This document shows, piece after piece, positions 46,710-57,172 of a stretch of 64,000 nt of DNA. The notes under the pieces were generated by a model. It was not told where the DNA came from, made no database searches, and saw only the letters and a list, made by a program, of their open reading frames with translations. The stretch spans positions 2,280,501 through 2,344,500 of the forward strand of contig NZ_VWNA01000001.1 in assembly GCF_009600605.1 (NCBI RefSeq). The letters are read 5' to 3'. Made by a program: the position numbers and the translations under genes. This DNA is from Segnochrobactrum spirostomi. GTDB lineage: Bacteria; Pseudomonadota; Alphaproteobacteria; Rhizobiales; Segnochrobactraceae. Each line of letters starts with the position of its first letter. Position 1 is the stretch's first letter.

Positions 46710-48520
46710 CTAACGGGAAATCTTTTCAGGGCCTAACTCCAGACGCGTAAGTGCTCGACCGATGGCTTTGGCGTAAGCGCCATGATTCTCCAGCCAAGCG
46801 TTATTGCGTCGTACTGTTGTCATGGGGATTGCCAACGCGCGCTGCCACACACCGCGGGCGGCGGCGTTGGCCCGCAGGATGTCGCTGATCATGTCGGCGG
46901 ATAGTAGATCACCCCCTGACGGTAAGAGAAGACAAAGAGAAGTATACCCATCCTGCGCAAATGCATGAGGCTTATTCTTATAAGTATCTTCGATCCCAAC
47001 CTCGAGGTGCTCTGATTCAAAGAAATAGACCCAGCCTCTGTCACGCTGGAGGCGAGCCACGAGTGCTCGCCTCTGACGTCCCTCGTTGGTTGTTGTCCAT
47101 TTCAGACCGCTTGTGCCGCTGCCAGTAGGGTAACGCCATAACCCATCTATAAGGTTGCACCCGGGCTGCTCACTCGGACGTACAATTTCTAGTTGATGTC
47201 CGAGTTCAACCGAAAGTATTTGCAGCGCCGATATCGTAGAAGATATGCGCGTCAGTGGTGGTCTAGCAGCGTCCATCTTTGCCTGAGATTTGTCTATGAT
47301 ATTCAACTTAACCGCTAGACTGCTACCGCGCTCAGCGCTTGTGCCGTGGCCAGCAGTAGTCGCGAGGCTGATCATGTCGTCCAAAGCGACTGATTGATTT
47401 GAGTAGGTATCGCGCTCTGCAGGTTCGACGGCCACGTGCTCAATTGTCCAGGCCTGAGATGTTCGGCGATTTGCAGAGGGTCTTCTTAATACACCTAGCG
47501 CCGACCAGCTGGCTTGACCAGTGAGCACATGCAGGTGCTCACTAACGTCACTCGTCGCTCGCAATCGTACTCGACCTGGCTTGGTGTCCTCTTCTCCTGC
47601 TTCGGTGCTGCCTGGATACAATACACGGATGTGATCAACGCCGAGGTCATATTCGATGTCGAGGATACGTGTGATTAGGCGCCGCTTCTTCACGTGCCCG
47701 CCAGCGTACTCAGTGCCAGTCCAGCATTCTTCGATTGTCCAGGTGCTCGGCCGACAGAAGGGAAATGGCATCCGGACATGGGTGGGAGCCCGGCCTATCC
47801 CATTGCGTCGCAATCCTTGAGCGACTTCTTCGAAGCTCAGGCGGATATCGGTATCTGCGCAGACACGTGCGGCTGCTAGAACGTCCACCTCGTCAAGCCG
47901 GCGGTAGGCCCACAGCTGAAGCGAACTATTATCCTTAGTGCGACCGCACCGGTCGGGATCGATGATCCGCCCTTTGAGTTCGGGCCAGATGCGCATGCGG
48001 CCCTCGATCATCACGCGTAACCATTGGCTCGAAACCCCGAAAAAGGCCCGCGCTAGTTCTAGGGGGGTACCCAAAGCGCCCCGCCGTCTGCGGCGGTGAC
48101 CCGAAAAAGCGGCATGTCGCTTCCGGTTCCGATTGGATAGGCTGGCGTCCACGGCGCCCTTGGAACTGCCTGATAGGCAACCATCCTCCCCAACTGATCG
48201 GACGGCCACTTCTTGGTCACTCCGGTGATGACGATGCGCTTTCGCTGGCGCTTGGAGTCCGCGATACAGACCCCCTTTTGCCAAGTGCTCCCTATGGGGA
48301 CGAGCGGCAACTGGCCGAGCCCGAGCCAGATCGACCGGGTCTCGACCAGTGCGGGTTCGGTCCAAGACAACTTATCCCAGCCGGACTTCGCGATGAGAAT
48401 CTCGCACGCCGCCTCATCGGCCTCTGTGGGTGCTCGAATCTTGCCGTATCCCACAACTTCCCAGCGATGCTCGTCCTGCGGGAAGGCGGATAGCGACAGT
48501 GTCGAGGCTGCGGCTTTCAT
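46710..48520 (-). pseudogene. tnsE: TnsE-like transposition protein, interrupted by one frameshift
   Basis: Two frames join to about 600 residues if one C is added to the run of six Cs near 48062. The joined junction would read GGALWVPP-LELARAFFGVSS. Several blocks follow Tn7 TnsE as I remember it: an opening W-x-V segment, PLVPIGSTWQKG, the LELAR-type block, a MPFPFCRPSTWTIEE segment, and a C-terminal ISALQILSVELGHQLEIV ... RALVARLQRDRGWVYFFESE ... NAAARGVWQRALAIP pattern. TnsE directs Tn7 to replicating DNA and plasmids. Here it is inverted and 8 kb from tniQ. Assignment is from remembered similarity, so moderate. It could be another large cargo protein. Confidence 0.5.
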
Positions 48521-48845
48521 TGGATTCGCTACTTGAGTATGTGACGTCTGACTATGTCTATATCTCACCGTTAGAGGCGCCGAGTAGCGGAATTCTGAAA
48601 ATGGTGTGCTCGAGCGCGGCGATACAAAATATTGCCTACCGTCTGGGCCTCATTATAGGAATCTCCAATCAAAATGCAGGAGACCTTTCGGTTATGGAGT
48701 GGCCTTAAAATTATTCGCACGAAATTTCTCTCGATACCGCTTATCGTTTGTAACGGATTCCTCGCTGGGCATTGGGATATTGTGCTGGAGGTATTGAGCG
48801 ATTAGGATAAAAGGAGTTGCTGTTTGTTGCTCTCGGAGACCCTCA
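48521..48845. other. AT-richer intergenic stretch, nothing recognised
   Basis: About 325 bases between the divergent TnsE-like gene and mazE. Promoters for both must lie here. No clear operator found. Confidence 0.4.
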
Positions 48846-49088
48846 ATGCGCGTCGACGTGAAGAAATGGGGTAAAAGCGCCGCCGTGCGGATACCTGCGG
48901 CGTTAATGAGCGCAGCTGACTTCCGTGTTGACGACACGGTTGACATCCGCGCCGAGGGCGGTCGGGTCGTCATGGAGCTCATCCGTGAACCCGACTACGA
49001 TATCGACCAGCTTCTCGATCGTATCACTCCAGAAAACCTGCACCATGCAATCAGCTTCGGTTGTGCCGAAGGCAAGGAGGGTCTGTAG
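48846..49088 (+). CDS. mazE: MazE-like AbrB-type antitoxin
   Basis: 80 residues. The SpoVT/AbrB DNA-binding fold is clear: MRVDVKKWGKSAAVRIPAAL, then ADFRVDDTVDIRAEGGRVVM. The C-terminal toxin-binding tail includes DYDIDQLLDRITPENLHHAI, typical of MazE. The mazF downstream is degenerate. Confidence 0.88.
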   Translation: MRVDVKKWGKSAAVRIPAALMSAADFRVDDTVDIRAEGGRVVMELIREPDYDIDQLLDRITPENLHHAISFGCAEGKEGL

Positions 49089-49100
49089 TTTCGCCTAACC

Positions 49101-49283
49101 TTGTGGGTCAACGCTGGTGATGTTGACGGGCTCGAATTCGATTCACGGACAAATAAGTCTGGCCATCGAGTGCTCTTCGGCACGAGCCTAGTGAAATACA
49201 ATAGAGCTTGGACGCTTTTCAGACCGCGCGTGGATGCCCGTAAGTGCGCCTATGAGCAGAATGAGGACGGTAAACATGCCTAG
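49101..49283 (+). pseudogene. mazF: mazF toxin remnant
   Basis: 60 codons from a TTG. The first 40 match the MazF N-terminus: NAGDVDGLEFDSRTNKSGHR then VLFGTSLVKYN, where intact MazF usually has G-D-I-V-W-L-(D/E)-F-D-P and G-H-R-P-A-L-V-L-S. The remaining 65-70 residues with the catalytic Arg/Thr region are missing. Several consensus positions are changed, so it is probably inactive. Confidence 0.72.
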
Positions 49284-49602
49284 TGAGCCGACTTCCGGCG
49301 TGTCGCAGCGAGTCCTCTGCGACCGCTTGCATGCTCTCGCAATTCGATATTGCTGGGATATCGTCGTGGAAGATTTCGGCCTACGCTACGACTCTGTAGT
49401 ACGGCGCATAATGGATTACGCTACTTGGGACGACATACTCGAGCTCGAGTCGATCATCCCCACCCCCGAACTCGCCCGTATCCTACAGTCGGCGCCCGCC
49501 GGCGGGCTCCGTCCCAAGTCCTGGTCCTTCTGGCATTATCGTCTCGGCCTAACGCCAATCGATCGGCGGCCACCGCTTGAGCCCGTAAGGCTACTCGACT
49601 GA
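49276..49602 (+). CDS. Small protein of unknown function (possibly AbiE-associated type)
   Basis: 108 residues from ATG 49276 behind GAGGACGG. Motifs: WDIVVEDFGLRYDSVVRRIM, YATWDDILELE and LRPKSWSFWHYRLGLTPIDR. The pattern of a D-x-V-V-R-R-I followed by W-x-D-I and a terminal P-x-S-x-x-F-W resembles small proteins encoded beside AbiEii-type nucleotidyltransferases (from memory). No such partner is here. Overlaps the mazF remnant by eight bases. Confidence 0.5.
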   Translation: MPSEPTSGVSQRVLCDRLHALAIRYCWDIVVEDFGLRYDSVVRRIMDYATWDDILELESIIPTPELARILQSAPAGGLRPKSWSFWHYRLGLTPIDRRPPLEPVRLLD

Positions 49603-49915
49603 CGCCTATGCCGTGAGCCACCTTCCTCATTCAGCCGAAGCCATAGTCTTCAGGTGGCTTACGCACTGATCCGTCAGGTGACCGTAACTCGATCGGCGTA
49701 ACTGGTCACGCTCTCTCCGACGTAGAGCGACAGGTGTTCAGAGGATAGCGATGCAAATCGAACCGCAAGTGCGTGCCTTCCTCTGTGGGCCCGGGTGGTG
49801 CGAAAATCGATGGTAGGTATGGGGGATCAATAATCCTAATAGAAGGGATGTCGCCCGAGTTTATCGGGCGTGCTAGGGCTTAGACCCATAAAATGGTTGG
49901 CATTGGCGGCACGGT
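49603..49915. other. Intergenic stretch with the left border of an IS5-type element
   Basis: About 313 bases. The IS border probably lies near 49870, just ahead of the transposase. The terminal repeat could not be confirmed because the other end is lost. Confidence 0.4.
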
Positions 49916-50673
49916 GTGATTCACGGCTTCCGGGAGGAAGCGGGGATGAATCGGGATCGTTGCTGGCTGACGGATGCGCAATTCGCGCGGATCGCACCGC
50001 ATCCGCCGACGGACACGCGTGGTAAGCCGCGCGTTGACGACCGCCGGGTGATCAGCGGCATCGTCCATGTTCTCAAGTCGGGCCGGCGCTGGATCGACGC
50101 GCCGCCCGAGTACGGGACACGCAAGACTCTCTGCAACCGTTATGTTCGCCGGGCTGCCAAAGGCGTTTGGGTCGATCTCTTCCATGCCCTGGCGAGCGCT
50201 GGCGGCCCTCCGGCCCAGGCACTTATCGACAGCTCCGCCGTGAAGGCGCACCGCTCGGCCTCGGGCGGAAAAGGGGGGAGCGCAACCAAGCCATCGGTCG
50301 CTCGCGCAGAGGGCGCACGACCAAGATCCACGCGCTGACGGCTCGCGACTGCCTGCCCATCGCCTTGCTGCTCACCAGAGGCCAAGTCGCCGATTGCACG
50401 GCCGGGTCGATCCTGCTGAAGCAGATGCCGGCCACCCGCATCCTCCACGGTGACAAGGGCTACGATAGCAACGCCATCCGCCGGCAGGTCGAGGAAAACG
50501 GCACGACGCCCAACATCCCGCCCAAGGCCAACCGGCGCTGGAAAAACTGCTTCTCGCCCCTGCTCTACCGAGACCGAAACGCCATCGAGTGCATGTTTTT
50601 GGATGCCGTCGGCGACCAATCCACGTCGGCAAGTTCGCGCCTACGTACGAACCGCGCATCGACCGACGCGTAG
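49916..50673 (+). mobile_element. IS5-family element (two-frame transposase), 3' truncated
   Basis: Frame 1 gives MNRDRCWLTDAQFARIAPHP, GKPRVDDRRVISGIVHVLKS, GRRWIDAPPEYG and LIDSSAVKAHRSASGGKGG; frame 2 continues with GRSRRGRTTKIHALTARDCL and RILHGDKGYDSNAIRRQVEE. Two overlapping frames joined by frameshifting are normal for the IS427 group. The end YRDRNAIECMFLDAVGD loses the usual R-L-K-D-F-R-R-I-A-T-R-Y-D-K block, so the 3' end is truncated and the element is probably dead. Confidence 0.82.
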
Positions 50674-50712
50674 ACCTTAACGAATATCATGGCTGAGGCG
50701 TGTCGACCACGC

Positions 50713-51380
50713 CTAGCAGGCTGTTGAAGAAGTTGCTCGCCTGCTCGTCGTTGTCATGATTCACTCTGGTTATCGGCGCTGGAGGGGATTTCGGTGCGCG
50801 GATCGGACAGGACGAACCGTTGCGGGCTTCTGCTCGGTGCCTGCGTGACCCGGGTGTCAGGTCACGCCGAGCGCGTCGCCGCACTGGCCATGATCGAGGC
50901 CCACGCCGACCGGCCGCGCTCGATTACCCTCGGCGCCGACAAAGGCTACGACGCAGCCGACTTCGTGAACGAACTCCGCTCCATGAACGTGCGACCGCAC
51001 GTCGCCCAGAACCTCACCCGGACCAAAGGTCGCTTGGCGATCGACGGCCGCACGACGCGGCATGCCGGCTATGCCGCCAGTCAGCGGATCCGCAAGCGCA
51101 TCGAGGAGAGCTTCGGCTGGATCAAGACCATCGCCGGATTGGAGCTGCCGATGGTCCGCGGCGTCGATCGGGCCGGATGGGCTTTCACCTTCGCCGCCGC
51201 GGCCTACAACCTCGTCCGGTTGCCCAAGCTCATGGCGCAAACGCCATGACCAAATCCAGCAACCACCCGGCCGCTACCGCAGCCACCTGCCAGAGCCATA
51301 AAGCTCTCTGGTTCGAGGCAAAGCTCACGCCCTTGAACCCGGAACTCGCCCATCCCAGGACTTCTTCAACAGCCTGCTAG
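50713..51380 (+). mobile_element. IS5/IS1182-type internal-deletion derivative, copy 1 (668 bp)
   Basis: Bounded by perfect 21-base inverted repeats CTAGCAGGCTGTTGAAGAAGT and its complement. CTAG at each end is probably the 4-base target duplication. The inside holds only the C-terminal half of a DDE transposase (50794-51249): GADKGYDAADFVNELRSMNV and IRKRIEESFGWIKTIAGLEL with the catalytic Glu. A second copy lies at 62443 in the opposite orientation. It could still be moved in trans by a full-length element elsewhere. Confidence 0.85.
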
Positions 51381-51628
51381 ACACGTAAATTTTGACCCAT
51401 GGCATTGATTCTCTAGGTGAACCAATACCAGCCAGATGCTCAATTCCGTCAAAAGTGAGTCAGAGCCAAAGTGGACGCCGATTGACGCTAATACGCGCGA
51501 ACTAACTAATTATACAACTTATGCGCGATTTCGCAAGGCCTCTCACAAGCCCCAGACAAGCTAGAACCAATAACGAAAACGTGTACAGCCCGTGTATTTT
51601 CGTCATCGGGCCGAGCTTGGGGGTACAT

Positions 51629-53329
51629 ATGTCGTTCAAAAATCTGCCGCTCATCGCTAAGATTGTGTTGCTTTTGCTGCTTCTTGCAATCTTCTCTGTT
51701 GCCGGGACGATGCTCAGCACAACGAAGATGAAAACAATCGATGGGGAGTACAATGGCGCGCTTTCAGGTGAGGCGCGTGCGCTCGTCGCTATGGCCCGTG
51801 CCAACCGCTACGTGGTGGAGTTCAATCTGGCAGTATATCAGTCACTTTCCGCAACGTCGGATGTTGACAACGGTGCCGCGGTTGCAATGCAAAAGACAGC
51901 GACGGACAAGTTTCATCAGCGCTTGGGCGAAGTTGTGCAGCTCGATCCGCGTAGCGCGGACGAAATTACAGGCATGCTAAAGCGCTTCGATGATTTCGTC
52001 GGCGGAACCTGCAAGTCAGTCATCGATCGAGCCAATCGGTCTTCAGACGCGCAGGAGAGTGTTCGAATAGCGAAAGATTGGAATACGCAATGCATGCCGA
52101 CCTTGGCAGCTCTCAACGCTGATGTCGCGAAGATAGTTAACGTTCGCATGAAGGATCTCGACGATCTTTCAGCCCATCTGATGGACGAAGCGGCGCAAGC
52201 CGTGCATTTGGTCTATGCGATCGTGATCGGCGGCTTGATCGTCGTGCTCGGTATCGCCGTCGTCGTCACACGTTTCGGTATCGTGCGGCCCGTCGATCGC
52301 ATTCGCGAGACGCTCCGGATTCTCGCGACAGGCAACTTCCATATCGCCGTCGCCGACACAGACCGCAAGGACGAAATCGGCCGTATGGCCGAAGCCGCCG
52401 AGCTCCTCCGCCAGGGTCTCGAAGAGTCCGAACGTCAGCGCGAGGAAGCGCGCCTGGCGGAAATCCGCGCGGCAGAGCGCCTTAAGGCCGAGCGGAACGC
52501 CATTGCCGACGATTTCGAGGCGCAGATGGGCGCGCTCGCCCGTGCATTTGCCAGCTCGTCCGGCGAGGTCTCGTCCGCCGCCCGCGGTCTCTCGCAGAGC
52601 GCCGAGGAGACCTCCCGCCAAGCGATTGCCGTCTCTGGTGCCGCTGAAGAGGCGTCCTCGAACGTCCAGACCGTTGCGGCCTCGACCGAAGAGATGACCT
52701 CTTCGATCCGTGAGATCGGCGTCCAGGTCACCCATGCCGCTAATGTCGCTGTCAACGCCACTGAGGAGGTCCAACGCGCTTCGGGCGAAATCCGAGAGCT
52801 CTCCGGTGCCGCGATGAAGATCGGCGAGGTAGTCAATCTCATCACCGACATTGCCTCGCAGACGAATCTGCTGGCCCTCAACGCCACCATCGAGGCTGCG
52901 CGCGCTGGCGAGGCCGGCAAGGGCTTCGCCGTCGTCGCGCAGGAGGTGAAGGCTCTCGCCGAGCAAACGGCGCGGGCGACCCAGGAGATCGCTCGCAAGG
53001 TCGAGGACATCCAGCAAGCGACCGGCCGCACCGTAGGCTCGATCGAGAAGATCGTCGGCACCATCAACCAGATCCGCGCGGCCACCGCGACCATCGCTTC
53101 GGCGGTGGAGGAGCAGGGCACCGCGACCCAGGAGATCGCCGCCAACACGCAACTTGCTGCGAACGGCACCGGCGCCGTCAACGACAACATCGCTGGCGTC
53201 GGCCGCGCGGCCGAGATGACTGGCTCAGCTTCGACCCAGCTCATGACGCTGTCTAGCTCCCTTGCGGAACAGGCTGACGAACTTCAACGCGCGGTGAGTG
53301 CCTTCGTGGGCAACCTAAGGGCTGGCTAA
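51629..53329 (+). CDS. Methyl-accepting chemotaxis protein
   Basis: 566 residues. First membrane helix [20 protein letters not shown], a periplasmic four-helix-bundle sensor (about residues 30-190), second helix [23 protein letters not shown] ([20 protein letters not shown]), then a signalling domain with the hairpin tip [40 protein letters not shown] and [20 protein letters not shown]. The ligand is unknown. It is unusual as cargo of a Tn7-like element, though the MCP may have come with other mobile DNA. A good terminator follows. Confidence 0.95.
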   Translation: MSFKNLPLIAKIVLLLLLLAIFSVAGTMLSTTKMKTIDGEYNGALSGEARALVAMARANRYVVEFNLAVYQSLSATSDVDNGAAVAMQKTATDKFHQRLGEVVQLDPRSADEITGMLKRFDDFVGGTCKSVIDRANRSSDAQESVRIAKDWNTQCMPTLAALNADVAKIVNVRMKDLDDLSAHLMDEAAQAVHLVYAIVIGGLIVVLGIAVVVTRFGIVRPVDRIRETLRILATGNFHIAVADTDRKDEIGRMAEAAELLRQGLEESERQREEARLAEIRAAERLKAERNAIADDFEAQMGALARAFASSSGEVSSAARGLSQSAEETSRQAIAVSGAAEEASSNVQTVAASTEEMTSSIREIGVQVTHAANVAVNATEEVQRASGEIRELSGAAMKIGEVVNLITDIASQTNLLALNATIEAARAGEAGKGFAVVAQEVKALAEQTARATQEIARKVEDIQQATGRTVGSIEKIVGTINQIRAATATIASAVEEQGTATQEIAANTQLAANGTGAVNDNIAGVGRAAEMTGSASTQLMTLSSSLAEQADELQRAVSAFVGNLRAG

Positions 53330-53371
53330 GGGCATCAGCCGAGTTGCAGCTACTCAATTTTAGCGTACTTG

Positions 53372-53411
53372 TGGCCGTCCAACTTTTGGCTCAGTTGGGC
53401 GGCCATTTTTT
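53372..53411 (+). terminator. Rho-independent terminator of the chemotaxis gene
   Basis: Arms TGGCCGTCCAAC and GTTGGGCGGCCA (one G-T type mismatch) around a 10-base loop, followed by six Ts. Confidence 0.85.
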
Positions 53412-53609
53412 ATCCCTGTGACCTGCGCAGAACGCATTTTGTTACTACGATGGCCTCCTTCGGAGGCGCAGAGCCGTCCGATACGGCGAAAGGTCAAGGC
53501 ATCGGGCGGCAGAACGGACGAGATCAGCTCGATCTCGTCGTCTCTAAGCGTCCGAGCGCCGTGCCGCTGGGCGACGTCGCCGGGAGCTTGGCGGCCGATG
53601 ACGCGATCG

Positions 53610-53949
53610 ACAACGCCGCCGGGACGCCTTCGAGACCTACATCGCCAATGTCTTGGCCCCTGAACTGCGGCCGGGCGATGTCGTCGTCATGGACAATCTG
53701 TCCAGCCAAAAACGCGCACGGGTCGGCGCGATGATCGAGGCAGTCGGCGCCGAGTTGCGCTACCTCCCGCTCTACAGCCCCGACTTCAACCCGATCGAGA
53801 ACGCCTTCACCAAGCTTAAGGCGCTCCTGGGAAGGGCGTCCGAGCGAACCGTCAACGGCCTCTAGGATGCCATAGGCCGCATCCTCGACCTCTTCCCACC
53901 TGCCAAGTGCGCCAACTATTTCAGCGCGGCAGGATACTATAAAGCATGA
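53610..53949 (+). mobile_element. IS630-family transposase remnant
   Basis: Only the last third remains: PELRPGDVVVMDNLSSQKRA, VGAELRYLPLYSPDFNPIEN and AFTKLKALLGRASERTVNGL, with the second Asp and the final Glu of the DDE triad. A TAG replaces the usual Trp codon near 53863; after it the frame continues as DAIGRILDLFPPAKCANYFS. So it is a nonsense mutant as well as truncated. The 5' part is scrambled. Confidence 0.82.
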
Positions 53950-54055
53950 TCGGGCTTAGCTATAATTTCCATATCTGTAAGCATAGGATCGGGTGTGCGA
54001 CGGAAGCGAGCTGTTGGATATCAACTGTCACTGCGGCGAGCCGTGGCCGCGTTCG

Positions 54056-54890
54056 TTAGCGTCCGGCCTCAACTCTTAAGAACCATCTTGTAATTATTCC
54101 GAGGCACTGAGATGAAGTAATGATCCAGTCCGCGCGCTTCTGCTGTGAGCGCCTTCTCTCATCGAGCTGAGGCAGAATCCTCGGGTGAGTTTGCCGCTGA
54201 TGCGCGGGGTGAGCAACGGTCGATCGGCGGAGCTGGTCGGGATTGCGCAGCCGATCGTCCGTTGCGGTGAAGGTCGATGCGAACGCCCTCGGCGTCAGGT
54301 AGCCGAGGGCGGAATGTGTGCGGTGATCGTTGTAGTCCACGATCCAACGGGCGACCGTCGAACGAGCGTGGTCGAGGTCGCGGAACAGGGTCTCGTTTAG
54401 GAGTTCGTCCCGCATGCGGCCGTTGAACGCCTCGCAGATGCCGTTCTGCATGGGGCGCCCCGGCGCGATGTAGTGCGACTCGACGCCGATCTGCTTCGCA
54501 CACAACAGGATGGCGTTTGAGGTGAACTCGGTCCCGTTGTCGCTGACGATGAGCTTCGGCCTGCGGTGCTTGGCGATGAGCGTCGACAGTTCGCGAGCGG
54601 CCCGCTTGCCCGAGATCGATGTGTCGGGGATGGCCGCGAGGCACTGCTTGGTCACGTCGTCGATGACGTTGAGCACGCAGAACCGCTGACCGGATGCCAT
54701 CTGATCGTGCACGAAGTCGAGCGACCAACGAGCATCCGGCCGCGCCTCGACGACCATCGGCGCACGAGTTCCGACGGCACGCTTGCGACAGCGGCGACGG
54801 CCAACCGACAGGCCTTCCTCCCGGTACAATCGCTGGGTCCGCTTGTGGTTCACGACGTAGCCCTCCTGCCGCGGCAGAACGTGGTGTCAA
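54056..54890 (-). mobile_element. IS3-family orfB, 5' truncated by the IS21 insertion
   Basis: Integrase-type catalytic part: [20 protein letters not shown] (first Asp), [20 protein letters not shown] (second Asp), [20 protein letters not shown] (Glu) and [20 protein letters not shown]. The N-terminal H-T-H part and orfA are missing; the frame meets a TGA at the IS21 border. The C-terminus is longer than normal because it reads past the IS end. Confidence 0.85.
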
Positions 54891-54944
54891 TGCCGCCTGA
54901 AATCTTCCCAGAAGCGCCGAAGTAAAATTCCCCATTTCGGCCGC

Positions 54945-55813
54945 TCAGGACGCCGCGGTGAGATGAGGGTTTTTCGGCGACCGATCGCGCCGGGGCGACA
55001 GCGGCTGGATGCCCGGCGGTGAGATGGTGGCCTTCGAGCGGACGTGTTCGGGCATGAGTTCGGCGTGCTGGCGGAGCCTGTAGCTGGATCCTTCGATCTG
55101 AATGACGACGGCGTGGTGGAGAAGGCGGTCGGGGAGTGCGGTGGTGACGACGGGGTCTCCGAAGACCTCGCCCCATTCTGCGAAGCCGCGGTTGGAGGTG
55201 AGGATCATCGCGCCGCGCTCGTATCGGGCGTTGACGAGTTGGAAGAGGAGATTGTCGCCGCCGGGCACGACGGGGAGGTAGCCGATCTCGTCGACGACCA
55301 GGAGGCTCGGCCGGCAGTAGAAGCGGATGCGCTCAGCAAGCCGCCCCTCCCGCTCGGCGCGGGCGAGCGCGGCGATGAGATCGGCGAGCGCTGTGAAGTA
55401 GACGCCGGCCTTGATGGCCTCGACGCCGAGGGCGGTGGCGAGGTGGCTCTTGCCGGTGCCGGGCGGTCCGAGGAAGTGGACCACCTCGGCCCGCTGGATG
55501 AAGCCGAGCCCGGCGAGCGCGAGGATACGATCGCGGTCTAGCGAGGGCTGGAAGAGAAGTCGAAACCCGCGATCGTCTTGATGGTGGCGAGGCGCCCCAT
55601 CCGGAGGGCGGTCTTGATGCGGCTGTTCTCGCGCAGCGTAAGCTCTTCGCAGAGCAGGATGTCGATGGCCTCGAGGGCGGAGAGCTCTCCCTGTTCGAGC
55701 CGGCGGACGACATGATCGAGAGCCTCGAGGGCGCGTGGCATCCGGAGGCCGACGAGCTCGTGTCGGATCCGGTCGTGCGCTGTGGCAGGCGTGGCAGCGG
55801 AGGATGCACTCAC
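54945..55813 (-). pseudogene. istB: IS21 helper ATPase IstB, frameshifted
   Basis: AAA+ helper of IstA. The N-terminal part (ELVGLRMPRALEALDHVVRR, ALRMGRLATIKTIAGFDFS) ends at a stop near 55540. The remainder, with SLDRDRILALAGLGFIQRAE, Walker A LGPPGTGKSHLATALG and Walker B LLVVDEIGYLPVV, is in another frame. Adding one T in CTTCTCTTCC restores the usual F-D-F-S-F-Q-P-S-L-D. GTG start overlaps the istA stop (GTGA). Real mutation or sequencing error. Confidence 0.82.
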
Positions 55814-57057
55814 GAGCGTCCCTCCCGGGCGAGTGCGCGGCCGACGGCATCGTAGAAGGCGAGCGGCCGCTGGGCGACGCGGTCTCCCCGCGCCGACGGC
55901 ACAGGCGTCGAAGGGGCGCCGCCTCGCGGCCGCGACCGTTCCGGCGTGCGGCGATGACCGGGCTCGACACGCCGCTGGGTGCGGCCCTCCAGAACCGGGT
56001 GGACGGCGATCAGCGTACCGTCCTCGAAGATGCGGATCTCGTCGGCGAGGGCGTGGACCTCGACGGCGCGGCGGCGGGTGGCGTCCGGCACGCTGTAGGC
56101 GTTGCCGGCGACATTGATCATGCCCTCCCGGGAGATGCGGCGCTCCAGGCGGAGAACGGAGCGGAAGGGGGCGAGCGGCAGCGGCTGGAGTTGCGGGCGT
56201 TCCTCGGCAAACGCCTCGTTGACGACGCGCTGGGTGGTGGCATGGCGGCGGGGATTGGCGACGGTGTCGAGCCAGTGCCGGAGCTGGCCGTTGAGGTCGT
56301 CGAGGTTGCGGAAGGACCTGGCGAGGAAGAAGTCCTCCCGGATGTATCGGAACGGCCTCTCCACCTTGCCCTTGGTCTTCGCCCGGTAGGGTCTGCAAGC
56401 TCGCGGGTGGAAGCCGTAGTGACGGGCGAGATCGACGAGGCTCCGGTTGTAGACGATGCCCTCGGCCTCATCCGCCCCGGTCACTGCCGTCTTCATCCGA
56501 TCATAGAGGATCTCCTGCGGCACGCCGCCGATCGCCTCGAAAGCGGCGATGTGGCAACGCAGGACGGTCGGCAGGTCCTGGCGATGGACGAAGCGGGCGA
56601 AGATCAGTCGGCTGAAGCCGAGGACCAGGGAGAACAGCCAGACGACGCGGGGTGTCTCCGGCTCGTCTTCGAAGACGACGTGGAACTGGGCGAAGTCGAC
56701 CTGCGCCTGCTCGCCAGGCGCAGTCTCGAAACGGACCTCGTAGCCCGGAGACACGGGCGGCCGGACGTCACGCAGGAAGTCGGTGACGGCGGTGTAGCCA
56801 CCGTCGTAGCCGCGCTCCTTGATCTCCCGGAAGAGACGTTGTCCCGTCAGGCCCGGATAGGCGGCCACCCGTTCCCTGAGATAGGCGGTGAAGGGATCAA
56901 GCACGGTCTGTCGCGGCTTGCGCGGCCCGTAGGCGGGCGCCTCCAGGCCCCGCTCGATGTACTTGCGGTCGGTGCCGGTCTGCCGGGCAATCGCCGACAC
57001 CGACAAGCCCTGCCGGTGCAAATCCAGGATCATCATGAGCTCCCCGAGTTTGATCAC
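55810..57057 (-). CDS. istA: IS21 transposase IstA
   Basis: 415 residues from GTG 57057 (ribosome site GGAGG). HTH: MILDLHRQGLSVSAIARQTG then TDRKYIERGLEAP. Integrase core with Asp in EQAQVDFAQFHVVFEDE, Asp in PQEILYDRMKTAVTG and Glu in AKTKGKVERPFRYIREDF. The C-terminal domain has INVAGNAYSVPDATRRRAVE. The length is rather short for IstA (usually 390-520) but complete. Confidence 0.9.
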   Translation of the reverse strand: MIKLGELMMILDLHRQGLSVSAIARQTGTDRKYIERGLEAPAYGPRKPRQTVLDPFTAYLRERVAAYPGLTGQRLFREIKERGYDGGYTAVTDFLRDVRPPVSPGYEVRFETAPGEQAQVDFAQFHVVFEDEPETPRVVWLFSLVLGFSRLIFARFVHRQDLPTVLRCHIAAFEAIGGVPQEILYDRMKTAVTGADEAEGIVYNRSLVDLARHYGFHPRACRPYRAKTKGKVERPFRYIREDFFLARSFRNLDDLNGQLRHWLDTVANPRRHATTQRVVNEAFAEERPQLQPLPLAPFRSVLRLERRISREGMINVAGNAYSVPDATRRRAVEVHALADEIRIFEDGTLIAVHPVLEGRTQRRVEPGHRRTPERSRPRGGAPSTPVPSARGDRVAQRPLAFYDAVGRALAREGRS

Positions 57058-57103
57058 CGACACCTCCCCGCGACCATCGCGGGTAGCATCAGCGACAGCG
57101 CGC

Positions 57104-57139
57104 CGCCGGTCTTCCGGGGCGCGCCCCGGAAGACCGGCG
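57104..57139. repeat. Perfect 36-base palindrome in the IS21 end
   Basis: The two 18-base arms are exact reverse complements with no loop, centred on GGGGCGCGCCCC. It lies upstream of istA, 33 bases inside the element end. It may be a transcription shield or a binding site for the transposase. Confidence 0.75.
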
Positions 57140-57172
57140 CGGAGCCTCACACTGGGGAAGATTCAAACGGCA

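Larger units (their letters stand above)
54891..57172 (-). mobile_element. IS21-family element
   Basis: Ends TGCCG...CGGCA; the terminal segments TGCCGCCTGAAATCTTCCCA and, on the other strand, TGCCGTTTGAATCTTCCCCA match over most positions, and TG...CA ends are normal for IS21. It contains istA and a frameshifted istB. Flanks differ (IS3 fragment on one side, IS110 fragment on the other) and show no target duplication, so a deletion or recombination accompanied or followed insertion. Confidence 0.8.
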
